Shown here piece by piece: positions 43,901 to 55,900 of a stretch of DNA of 64,000 nucleotides. A model generated the notes under the pieces. That model made no database searches. It was not told the DNA's origin and saw nothing but the letters and a program-made list of their open reading frames with translations. The position numbers and the translations under genes are program-made. Source of the stretch: Vanessa cardui. Lineage: Eukaryota > Arthropoda > Insecta > Lepidoptera > Nymphalidae. Numbering within the stretch: position 1 is the first letter of the stretch; each line of letters begins with the position of its first letter. Where the stretch lies: the NCBI RefSeq assembly GCF_905220365.1, contig NC_061135.1:5671501-5735500 (forward strand), read 5' to 3'.

Positions 43901-46900
43901 CGGAAGCGTTCTGCGCTGTGTACTTAGCCCTATTAGGGTGGGCGCTAGCGGCTCGAGACGCGCACTTGCTGTACAGACTAGCGGCGCACACTGCAGATAA
44001 TAAGGCTCATGCCAAGCTCTTCGGTGGAGGTGTTAGAAGACTTCTGACTACAGCACCCGCTCAGCCGCAGGTCATTTGAATATTATAAGCTTGCGCTAGT
44101 ATATTGTAAATATAATAGTTTTTCTGGTCCTACATTCTAGGTGTGGGATCAGATCTCATTAGCTTTTATCGAAGAACCTATACCGCTATTTCTTAGTAGT
44201 TTAATTCAGAATTTTAAAATACGTAAGTAAATGCAGTTTGTTAAAGACTCTTATTTATATATCAAAATGCTAATCAATGCGATATGTATTTACAGTAACA
44301 GTAAAAGCCTGTAAATTTCCTACTGCTGTCAAATTTCAAATTTTCTCAATTCTCTTTTTTATTTTATATATTTATGTTTTTAATGTATTTACAGCCAAAA
44401 TTAGTGGAGAGAACTGAAGGCACCTCGGTTTGGTCATCCCTGCGGGAAAAGAGAGCTCTATTGCACATGCGATTGCTTGGTCTAGGGCCTACCGCGCCAC
44501 ATAAGAACATTCAAGAAGGCCGGCCTACGTACAGGGAACAGTTTGTTCCACCTCTATGCAGCATCCTCACCTTTTTACTCACAAAGGTATAATTTCATGA
44601 TATGAAAACATCATGTGTAGAATAATAATACCGAATGAAAAGTAAACACCTGTATAATTTTTCTTCAGCCTACCGCCGAACAGGATCCAGAAAACAACGA
44701 TTACGATTCGGCCGAATCAGGAGCTGAAGATGCAGATGAAAGTGCAAGTGAACCAGATGACGACGATATCTTCGACACATCGAATACAAAGTAAATATAA
44801 TTTATTTATGTATCGTGGGTTTTTAGTATTTTTGCATTATAGGTATCGTCGTCGTGGTGTGTACGTGGTAAAAATAACTAAGTCCACAATTTGAGATATC
44901 ACTCGTATAATACGCACAAAAACAAGAAAAGTCAAAAGTATTTTGTACGCGGCTTACAAAATTATATCGCAGTGGCTGGTAGACGCGGAATAAATGCGTC
45001 GCTCGGCCGATCCGCCGCATACTACGGGTTTCGCCCGAGTATGCCTGTGAATTAATATTTATTGTGATATAAAAGTAAATATATTAAATATAATGTTGGT
45101 GTGTATTGTGTATGTGTATTATATTATTACATAAATAAATATAAAATAGAATATTATTATATATTTTATTTGTGTAATTGTGAAGTGTAATAAATAAATA
45201 TTATAAATTAATAAACTAATTATAAATATAATAATGATTCGCCTACACATTAATTGGCTTCGTGACTTCGTCATATGCCTTGTTAAATTGTTTCGATGTA
45301 TAAAATTTTCAGGAGCGAGAAGCGTCGCAAGGGCCCGAATACTGAGCACAGCGAGGCGGACTCGTACTCGTGGTACGTGATGCGCGTCGCCGTGCTGCGG
45401 CTCGCACAGCACAAGCTACAGCACTTCTTACAGCTCTGTGGCATCGAGATGTCGGGTATGTGGCCACCCGTGTCATATCCGGTTATAAATAGGATAATAA
45501 CTGTTCAATGGTGTTGTACACCAGTATATAAATTGTCCGGACGAAAATGACAAACTCTTATTTAAATAAATACGAATCAGATTGGAACCGACTTTTAAAC
45601 CAGTTTCATTAATTGTTTAAAATAAAAGTTTAATAAAATAATAAAAGTCAGGGGCCAACTGAAAATCAGTGCTGTGCATTAGCACAGCTTATACTGAGAT
45701 GAACCCCTTGCTAACTACACTGTGTTCTTTAAATTTAATTTTTTTTCCTGTATAATCTATGTAATGTATGTGTCTAGCAAAATAAATGGTTTAAAAGCTT
45801 AAATATTTGTGACCGTCGACAAATTAATTATTTTTTTATTATTTATTATGACGACCTCCATGGTCGAGTGGTGTGTACACCGGTTTTCATGAGTACGCCA
45901 CTCTGAGGTCCCGGGTTCGATTCCCGGCCGAGTCGATGTTGATTAACATTAGTTTTCTGTGTTATCTTGGGTCTGGGTGTTTGTGGTACCGTCGTTACTT
46001 CTGATTTCCATAACACAAGTGCTTCAGCTACTTACAGTGGGATCAGAGTAATGTATGTGATGTTGTCTCATATTTATATACAATTTCAACCTATCGTTTA
46101 CGCTACCTAATCGTCAATAATATTGTTTTAGAATTGGCGACAACGAGTCCCACTGTGCACGGCGCGCTCCGTCGCGTAGAGCAGTGGCAGCAACAACTCA
46201 CCGAGACGCTGGAGTCCCGCGCGCCTCCGCCCGACTATATCCCGGGCTGCTTCCCTGACCAGCAGACGTCCGGTCCGCCCATCAACAAATACAGGTACGC
46301 CAACAAAGATTAAAAGATCGTCAAATTTTGATGACTGTTTGATGTCTTAATGTTGTCTTAAATTTTCGCGATTATTACACATTTCAATAAAACTAGTTAT
46401 AACGGATTTTAATCGCGTATATTAATTATTTTGGACATCCCGACGTTTCGAGCACTTTACAGCGTTCGTGGTCACGGGTAGACTAAGGTGGCATTTGTCT
46501 ATTTGAAGAACAAAGAAATATTATTTGCAACTACCTCCAACGATTTCTCATTGAGATTTGAGATGATTAATACATATAATATACAAATTTTACCTAAAAA
46601 ATAAAATTTTTATTATGTTTCCTGGGACGTCTGAAGTCCATTATGAGAGTACATTGTACTTGTTCCGCCGCTAGCCGCCAGAGGTCTCCGTTTTCCCTCC
46701 AAAAATGACTGCTCAGTGGCGCCCTCAACTTTCTTAGCGATGTTTCGTTCCACAAGCCGCCATATTTTTTCGTCATTGGGAGTTCATAATGATGATGGCT
46801 CACCAGGAAGACATCACCTGGACTTCAGACGTCCCAGGAAACATAATAAAAATTTTATTTTTTAGGTAAAATTTGTATATTATGTGTTCCGTTTGACGTC

Positions 46901-49900
46901 TGAAGTCCATTATGAGAGACTTGTTTGTTATCTCCTGGTGGCTTGTGGATGAAATGTTATTAAAAAATAAACAACGCAACAATGTGATAATGGTTGCTTA
47001 TATTAAAAATATAATGTATGATTACAAAGAAAAATTAAATTTACACTCAATTGAACAAAATTAAAGAATTAAGTTAATAATAATCAGTGAATTAGTAAGT
47101 GATTAATTAGAAGAGAAAAATCGGGATAAGGATTTTTCTGAATCTACAATCATGGCAGATTGAATTGGTTTACAATAGAATTTTCTAAATGTACTTTCGT
47201 GTTGCCAGTTAGCTTTATTTAGAATATCATTAATATTATACTTTTCCAGCCAGTTCAAGGATGAAACCGCCGATCTGAAGCTACCTGGTGAAGCTTGGAT
47301 GCCAGCTTCAGATAAAACTTTCTTTACCCAGCCACCAATTATAGTCGGTGTGGCTGGCTTCACGACGCCTCTAGTAGTAATAAAAAGATTTGATATAGAC
47401 CCTCTCGAGCTTCCTGATATTTCTTTTAGAGTTCTTACCCAAAATACCGGATCAATATTTCTTTCAGGTGCAGCTGAGAGTATCCAGTCTGATTGACAAT
47501 GTGATCTGGAATCTGTTTTCGACCCAAACGAAGGTGTTAGAGTGATTGAGTCTGAATTGTCCACGAAATGATTTGCATCACAATGTAAAAGGGTCAGATC
47601 GTGCACCCTACGCCCCGATGCTAACAACAAAAGCGTGGCGGTGTGTTTCGAAACCTCGTAAAGGTTAGTAGGATCTGGGTTAACGAGTTTTAGATGCCTG
47701 ATGACTATTCTTGCATCCCAAATAGGGATCTTGGGCGCAGGAGGTTTTGCTATGGAGATAGCTTTTAGCACGTGCTTAACTATGTGGCTGGAAGAAATCT
47801 TCGCGGTGGAGATAGTCTCACAGATTGTTGATATTGTGCTCTTATGCACTAATATGGTACGATAAGCTAAATTATCTTTTATGTGTAGGTGGGCTAAGTA
47901 GCGTGCGACCTCGGCTGGCGTGGGCATACGAAGATCGATGCCACTGCTTTTACACCAGCGCGACCACTTCGTCCATATCGGGATGTAAGTTTTAAATGTT
48001 GAACCGCGCCAGCAGGATGACAAAAGCTGTCTCTCTTCCACAGACCAGTTGTGGGTTAACGAATCCCACCCAAAATGAGCCAAGCTTCCAGGTTCAGTCT
48101 GTCCACTTGAGCCGGTGGACGCCCTGTGGATGTGTCTATGAGATTTGTCTCCAAGTCCTGAATCTTCCTCGGTCGAGTCAGTGATCTGTTTTTGAGGTCT
48201 GGGCGCCAAAATGGTTTCTTCCACTTGGGCGTTATTATTATAAATCTGTCTGATGCTGAGTTGAGATGATGGAGCACTCGAGGCAGGAGGCTGGGTGGGC
48301 AGAAAATCCAGGCCAGATCGTAATGCCAGTGCCTGCTGAAAGCCTCGTGAAAGCAAGCGTTCGAGTCTGCCAAGTCTAATGAGACATATGTTGGAACAAC
48401 ATGTGCGAGATTTGACGCAAATAGGTCGATTACGGGTGTTCCCCAAACGCCGAAAATCTTTTCTGTAGCCTCGGGCAATAGATGCCACTCGGGAGCGACG
48501 CGCTTGCGCGAGAGGTGGTCGGCTTCCGTATTGTAAACTCCCGGGAGGTGGTGTGGCAGGAGTACAATGTTGAGGCTGTCCACTAACGTCAGCAGAACCT
48601 TGGTCAGCTCTAAGAGAGGCCCTGACCTGGTTCCGCCTTCGTTTCTTATGAAGGCTATCACAGTCCGGTTGTCGCTCTGCAGGATCACAGTCGAGTCTTT
48701 CAAATTCTTTGTTTCGGCTGATATTGCAGCGATCACTGCATACATTTCTTTCATGTTGCAATGCCAACTTTGCTGTTGCCGAGTCCAAGCACCCTGTAAT
48801 CTCTTGCTGTTGACTAGAGCTCCCCATTGTATATCGGATGCGTCCGTAACGATGTAATTCGTTGTCATCATCTCGTGATGGATTGGAGTCACTTGATGTA
48901 TGTTGTCCAACCACCATTCCAAATCTTGATGGACTTCCTCCGAGAACTTCATTGGGGCTCGAGGGTTCAGGCGAAGCTTGTTGCTGTGGCGTTGCAGAGT
49001 TCGGCAATGCAACCTTCCCCGGTGGGTGATGAAGGTTGCAAAGTTGAGATACCCTAAGAGACGTTGAGCCTGCTTGAGGGTCCAATTGCCTGTTGCAAGC
49101 CGAGCTTGAATGTACTGACCCACTTTTGAGACCTTTTCTTGGGGAAGGGACTTGGTGTTGATTTGTGTGTCCCAATTTATACCCAGAAATTCTATTGACC
49201 TCGTCGGAGTGAGGATGGATTTTTCCAAGTTGACATACCATCCGAGACTGGTTAGGAATTTGATAGCAATTTTTACTTGGGCTTCCAGCTGTTCCCTGGA
49301 CTGATGAGCTAGGAGGTAGTCGTCCAGGTAGACAATTAGACGGAGTCCTTGCTTTCGAAGCATTTCTGCAGTCCAGTTCGTTAGGGATGCGAACATTTTT
49401 GGTGCCGCCGCTAAGCCGAACGGGAGGCAGGTCATCTGCCACAATTTGCCGTCGTAGCTGATGCGTAGGTAGCGCCTGTGCTGTACTTTGATAGGCAAGT
49501 GGTAATAGGCTTGGCTGAGATCTAGCTTGGCCATCCAGTCTCCTGATTGAAGGAAGTTGGGGGTCTGATGGTGATTTATCAAGTTGAAATGTTTTGGTGT
49601 CAGGTATCGATTTAGGGCTTTCAGATTGAAAATTACTCGATTTTTTCCATTGCTCTTTGTTATGATGAACAACGGGGAAATGAAACTTGGGGTAGGGGGT
49701 GCAGGCTCTAGAACACGAGTTTGAATCATCTTCTGTAACTCGATTGACATTAACGTCGATTTTGGAGTCTGGTATTCCGTCAAAACTTCTTTTGTTGGAA
49801 GAATTAATGGTGGCGCTTGGTTGAAAGGAATGCGGGCACCAGATACCATTTTTAATATAGTCTGTGGAGGATTCAAGGCGGCCCACTTCTTTTGAAAGAG

Positions 49901-52900
49901 CCTTAGACACCCCCCCGTAAAACCACTCGAGTCATTTACTTTTAAAGTTTTGTTTACTTTGCTTGTGGCTTTTATGTCCTCCCTTTTGGCTTGAGCTAGA
50001 ATTAATTTGGTTGCGATGAGCACTGAAGTCTTTTCTATCTTTTTTAAAGGTTGAATTGGTTCCCGGCTTTGCAGGGCGGATACGAAAATTCAAATTGTCT
50101 TTAGACGTTGACGGGCTAGAGGACACAGGCCGAGAAACCGTAGAAGTTGTTGATGCGGCATATTGTTTGTGTAGCTTGTCCACCCCCCCTATTTTTTGCA
50201 CATACGCAGATAAAGCCTGAGGGTTGAACATATATTCGGCCGAGGGAGGTATTTTCTCTATGTCTTCTCGAACGTACGTACCTTTAATAGCCATAGCAAT
50301 AAGCAATAGCACGACGACGAAGTTCCAACACCTCTGCACGTTTTCCGTTATAGACAAATTTCGATAAGCAGCTTTAGCACGCGGTTCGAAGAACAACGCA
50401 ACAATGACGAAAAAATATGGCGGCTTGTGGAACGAAACATCGCTAAGAAAGTTGAGGGCGCCACTGAGCAGTCATTTTTGGAGGGAAAACGGAGACCTCT
50501 GGCGGCTAGCGGCGGAACAAGTACAATGTACTCTCATAATGGACTTCAGACGTCAAACGGAACACATAATACAAATAATTAATATACGAGATTAAAATCC
50601 GTTATAACTAGTTTTATTTAAACGTTTGATGTCTTGCTTTGTATAGTAATGAGTAGTATATTAAATCAAATAAATTATTTATATTTTTGATTTTAGATGC
50701 CTCTTGGAAAAACACAATACGCCATTTAATACGGCGTTGTTCAGTACGGCACCGGCCCAACGGCTGTGGAACTTTTTAGTTCGACAAGAACAAGTTCAAG
50801 TAAGTAAATAGAATCTGAATATTTATACAAGCATATGAAGCAAATAGTTAATAGTAATATAGTTTAAAGTCTTAATCAATTTATGATTTCAATGACAATT
50901 GTTAAATTATATACATTTATAATACCTCAATATTTAGTGTTCCTATTACTTTAAATATAATGAAAATACGACATTGAAAATACTTTTCTTCGTATAATGT
51001 CCTACGAAGAAATACGAATGCGATTCGAGCGGTGTGCATGACGGGCGTGTGGTCCGCAGGAGGTGTTCATCCGCGCGGTGTTCTCGCGGCGGCGCGCGGC
51101 GGGCGAGGCGCGCGCGGCGCCGGCGCGCGCGGACGACGAGCACGGGCCCGTGCGCATCATCCACAAGGAGCAGGACTCCATCGCCGCCTTCTGCCTCAAC
51201 CGCGTGCGTGCCGCTCCCCTCCTACCTCTCCCATTTGCTGTGACGTGCTGCGTACCATAAATTTATATAGTACGACACAACTTAGATGTCGCATCGGCAA
51301 AATTCGTAAAACCGATCACATCCGAATTAAGTACGTTATCCCAAATTATCAATATTTATTTCTCATGCGAATACGATCTTTGCATAAACGTAATAACTTG
51401 TAATATCATGTGACCCAATATATTCGTCAATTTGACGCGTCGATTTACATGTACTCGCTTTCTCTGACGCGTGAATCTATAGCGACGAATAGCGTGGAAT
51501 GACGCGATAGGGAGCTATTTCTATTGGTTGTGTAAATCGGCAGTGATCGGTTTTATTTTCATTCCATTGCATTTTCCGATGCTACATCTAATTTGTGTCG
51601 TACTATATATATGTTTGAATTAAATACGGTCGTCTTTTATGGGTGGTTTGCAGGTGGGCGGCGGCCTGCTTGCGGTCGCGACGGCCCGAGAAGTTCAGGA
51701 GATGGATGTTTCCCTGCTGCTGAAGGGCGGCGCCTGCTGGGCGGAGGATGAGTGTGAGGTGGATCTCCTGGCCCTCTCCTCGGATCCGGCGTCGTTGCCG
51801 GACACCGGTTTCCTGCTAATCCAGCACCAAGATAAGTTAGTAGAATTGTCATGTACAAAACTAATATGACCAAATATGATAACAAAGTTTAAACTCATAT
51901 TTGTCAGTCACGTTTAATGTTGTATTTTAATCAGAAATAAATATAGGAATTGCTCAAATTATTTTATTGATATAATCGTCACTCATAAATAATTAATAGT
52001 AATAATTCAGATATTTGTTGAGGTTTTATTTAATATATTAGTTTAGTTGCTTGACTTGTTTTTTTGTCGGCATAGAACTAACGGTGGTTCAGTACCCGGT
52101 ACTGGTAACAGTTCGCCACTCAACCCCAACGCGCCTCAAGCTCCCGTGGGCATGGCCAGCCAGACTGGAAGAGGCGCTAGCGTGGTAAGTATTCAACATA
52201 AACATTTTTATTTAACAAAATGCTAGATTAGACAAACAATTTAAAAGAATAATACTACTAATATATGTTTAATAAACTAATCTATTTATGTCATTTTATT
52301 ACTAAGTTATTAACTCACACGTTACAAAATTTACGACCAAATTTTTACAGCATAAAAAATACATATCAGTTAAAAAAATATGTAAAATTTTCTCATTAAG
52401 TTCTAGTGTCATATTGTTATATAAATAAATTAGTTTACTTACTCGTTCAATTTGGACTTATATAAAATTCACAGCACGAGCGAAGGGCAAGCCAATCAAA
52501 GCCAACTGGTCATGAAGCGTACGTTGTCACAGTACGTGCACGATGTATTTACTACGGCATGTCTTCCCGAATGAGAGAATTAAATAATATTACCTAATTT
52601 CAATATCTTTGTAAGAACGAAATCACGTGATGCGAGTAATTATTATTATTAACATTCACTCATTCGGGCGGCAACGGGCAGTTGGTATGGTGTGGGTTAT
52701 GTGTTTGTTTTTTACGTAATCTTGTTGCGTGTCGCCAAAGCGCTTCGCTTTTATTTAAATACTACTCTAACAAACTAAAACTCTTCTTTCTGCGAATAAT
52801 ATTAATTTACGGCCATTTTAAACGTACATATAAGTATTTTATCTATTTAAGCTTAGAATTTTGTGAGAGGGCTATTTAGGAGGTAAACACTTAGTAAGTA

Positions 52901-55900
52901 TATTATAGGATGATTCGTGATTCGTTCGGTGATTAGATATCAAGTGCGGCAGGGTCGTTTTTAGTTTCGTCGTAACGAGATAATGCGAGTGTGAGTGCGA
53001 GTGTAAGATGTATGGATGTAACCGAGTGTTGGCCGCAGGTGAAGGGCCTGCAGTTCCCGGGTTGCCACGACGCGAAATACTGTCGTCTGGTGATGCATCG
53101 CTCCAAGCTTCTCATGAAACCGGTCAGTGGTAACCTCACCCCTCCCACGCTCCACTGTCCCGAACGTACGAATTAATTGTCAATCAACCCCGTAGACCGA
53201 TGTTTGCCAGGATTTGTAACACTACGCGATGCTTTGAAATCTTGAAATGTATTGAATTCATCGTGTTTGCGTAGCGTGACTGTTCTGAATGACATCCTCC
53301 AAAATGCACTCTCATTTTAATTATTATTCCTTTCTTCTTTACCGGATTCGCACCCTATTATTTTAATGAATGTCTCAATTTGCAGTATTTTTATGGTCTT
53401 CATTATTATTATTTTTTTCTTATTTAGTTTTGTGGTATATTATTTTTTTCTTTTATGAGCCAGTCTCATTGGTTTCTTTACCTTTTTGGTTTAAATCATT
53501 CTTGTTTTATTTTTACCCATCTCATTGTAGATTTTGCGGCCTGTGTTACAAAAATCAGCAGTTATAGCGGTTTTGTTTTACAATTCTGGTTCAGTTAGAT
53601 ATTAGGCTTTAAATGTAAAGTATATAAATCGTTGCTTATCGTTTTATTTGGAGCTTACCGTTAGTATCTATCAATGTGTTCAACTGGCTTTTTATGTCAT
53701 AGTAATCGCTTTTTGATTATTAGCGTTTTTGTTTCGGTTCCTTAAATAGTTATCAAACATATTAAATATTTATTAAAATAATTTCATGGAAATTATGTTT
53801 GTTTATGATGACATATAAAAAGCCTCGATGTCATCTAATGTCCCTTAGTGTTACCATAACTAGTACTAAAAACAAACCGTTTACTTTATCCAGGTACTAA
53901 AACACAAAATTGACAATATTAAGCGAATGGCAGCACATCCCTCCCAACCATTATGTAAGTAAAAATGTTGATATTTGGTAAAAAAAAGTTAGTACTATAT
54001 TTAGTGTAAATTTTTTGTCAAATGATAGCAAAACATAAAAATTGGTTATTTTTGGGTAACTTTTGAAAATGCATGTCAATTTTATACCCATTCGAAACGT
54101 CATTTTAGAATGAAACCTCATTGACAGGAAAAGTCTAAAAGCCTAATATATTTGAGAGCTATCACTGAACCTTCTTGTATTCCGCCAGACCTGACGGGCG
54201 GCGCGGACGGCTCGGTGCAGCTGTGGGAGTGGGGCCACCCGTCGTGCGTGTGGTCGCCGCGCGCGCCGGGCGCCTTCGCCAAGGTGACGCGCGTGCGCTT
54301 CTCCGACTACGGCAACAAGTTCGCGGCGTCCGACGCCGACGGCAACCTGGCGCTGTGGCAGCTGCACCCGTCCGCGGCCGCGCCCGTCGCCGGCGCCGCC
54401 AACCAGGCGCACGCCTCGCCCCGACCCTTCTTTGTGAGTATTCCGACGTGACGGCCGCATACACACACCTCCATCACAACAACAACAACAGCCCGTAAAT
54501 TCCCACTACTAAAAAGGCCTCCTCTCCCTTTGAGGAGAAGGTTTGGAACATATTCCACCACGCTGTTCCAATGCGGGTTGGTGGAATACACATGTGGCAG
54601 AATTCCTATGAAATTTGTCACCTGCGGGTTTCCTCACGATGTTTTCCTTCACCGCTGAGCACGAGATGAATTATAAAGTGAAATTAAGCACATGAATCAG
54701 CGGTGGTTGCCTGGGTTTGAACCCGCAATCATCGGTTAAGATGCACGCGTTCTAACCACTGGGCCATCTCGACTCACACCTCCATATGTGTTATTAAAGT
54801 TTTAACTCGACCCTCGTAAATCTGTTACAGACTCACCAGTGTCACAGTAAAGGAATAAGCGACTTCGTTTTCCTTGGTTCCTGCAGTTTAGTCGCGACAG
54901 GTAATTCATATTCATGCCGTGATGAATTTATGAGTCGAAAGACCTTTTACAAACGAGATCACTCCTGTTTCAGCGGGCCACAGCTCCGAGAGTAAGAATG
55001 TCGCCATATGGGATACCCTGATGCCGATCAAGAAGGCTCTAGTAGTATGTGAGTAGACAAATTTGTTAATTGCGATTAAAGGCGGCTTTACACTCCTGGA
55101 CAAGTGCTCTCGTACGAGAGTGAACATGATAGCGCTCGCCTAGTCTCGTGATGTTTCGGTGTGCCTCGCCTGCTCTCGCTCCCGTGGCGGTTTTTTGCGC
55201 CCGAGTCAAAGGGTCTCGCTTGCCTCGCGAGCGACGGCGAGATCACTACTGTACATTCTCGTGCCTTTCAGTTAACATTGAGCTTCCAAGGCGTCCATGT
55301 TCTCGATGCGCGCAGTCGCAACTGAACCAACGAGAATGTACAGGGTTGTGCTCGATTCGCGTGAAGTTCTCGGCGAGGTAGTACAAGAGCTCTCGTCTGG
55401 GAGTGTACAGCCGCCATAAAGATTTATAATAGAGGAATGAAAGTTTCGGAGCGAGTAGTCGAGGGCCAATGTAATGTAATGTCGGCGGTGTGGGTGCGCA
55501 GCGTGGACGTGCCACGAGGGCGGCGCGGCGTGCGTGTCGTGGGCGGGGCAGGCGGGCGCGCTGGTGTCGTGCGGGCGGCGCGGCGACGTGCTGGTGTGGG
55601 ACCTGCGCGCGCGCGTGCCGCGCCACAAGCTCAACGCGCACCACGCGCCCATCAAGTGCGTGGCGCTGTCGCCGCGCGAGGACTACTACGCCATCGGCGC
55701 CGCCGACGGCGACATCAAGGTCAGTCTAGCCACTTGCTCACAGCCAGCCTAATTATAATCATACACCATTAAAACATCGATATCACTCCATTTCAATACA
55801 ATAGGCTATTTGACAATGCGAAAAATAAATCGTGAATTATTGTAATCAGTGTATATTATGAGTATAAAAATGGTTATCTACTAACGAAACTTGAAAATAA

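Larger units (their letters stand above)
46576..50570 (-). mobile_element. DIRS-type tyrosine-recombinase retrotransposon 1, intron 49
   Basis: 3,995 bp, transcribed opposite to the host gene. Terminal inverted repeats are exact over 153 bp (46626-46778 and 50402-50554). An internal complementary region (46820-46918) matches both outer ends. Open frames: gag remnant, RT/RNase H and tyrosine recombinase. No LTRs, no DDE integrase, no obvious target duplication, as known for DIRS elements, which integrate a circular DNA by recombinase. Gag looks shortened compared with element 2, since only a few bases separate the right inverted repeat from the gag frame. It sits inside an older foldback repeat. 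Confidence 0.93.

Noticed and set aside
48567..49057. Plus-strand frames inside DIRS 1
   Set aside because: Antisense shadows of the RT gene with no family signal.
46576..50570. LTR retrotransposon or endogenous retrovirus
   Set aside because: No direct LTRs, no DDE integrase, no protease. The terminal repeats are inverted and the integrase is a tyrosine recombinase.
22900..51653. Introner elements (transposons that created the introns)
   Set aside because: MITE-A copies do not supply both splice sites, and the introns keep 100 bp or more of other sequence; near-donor insertion into existing introns is simpler.
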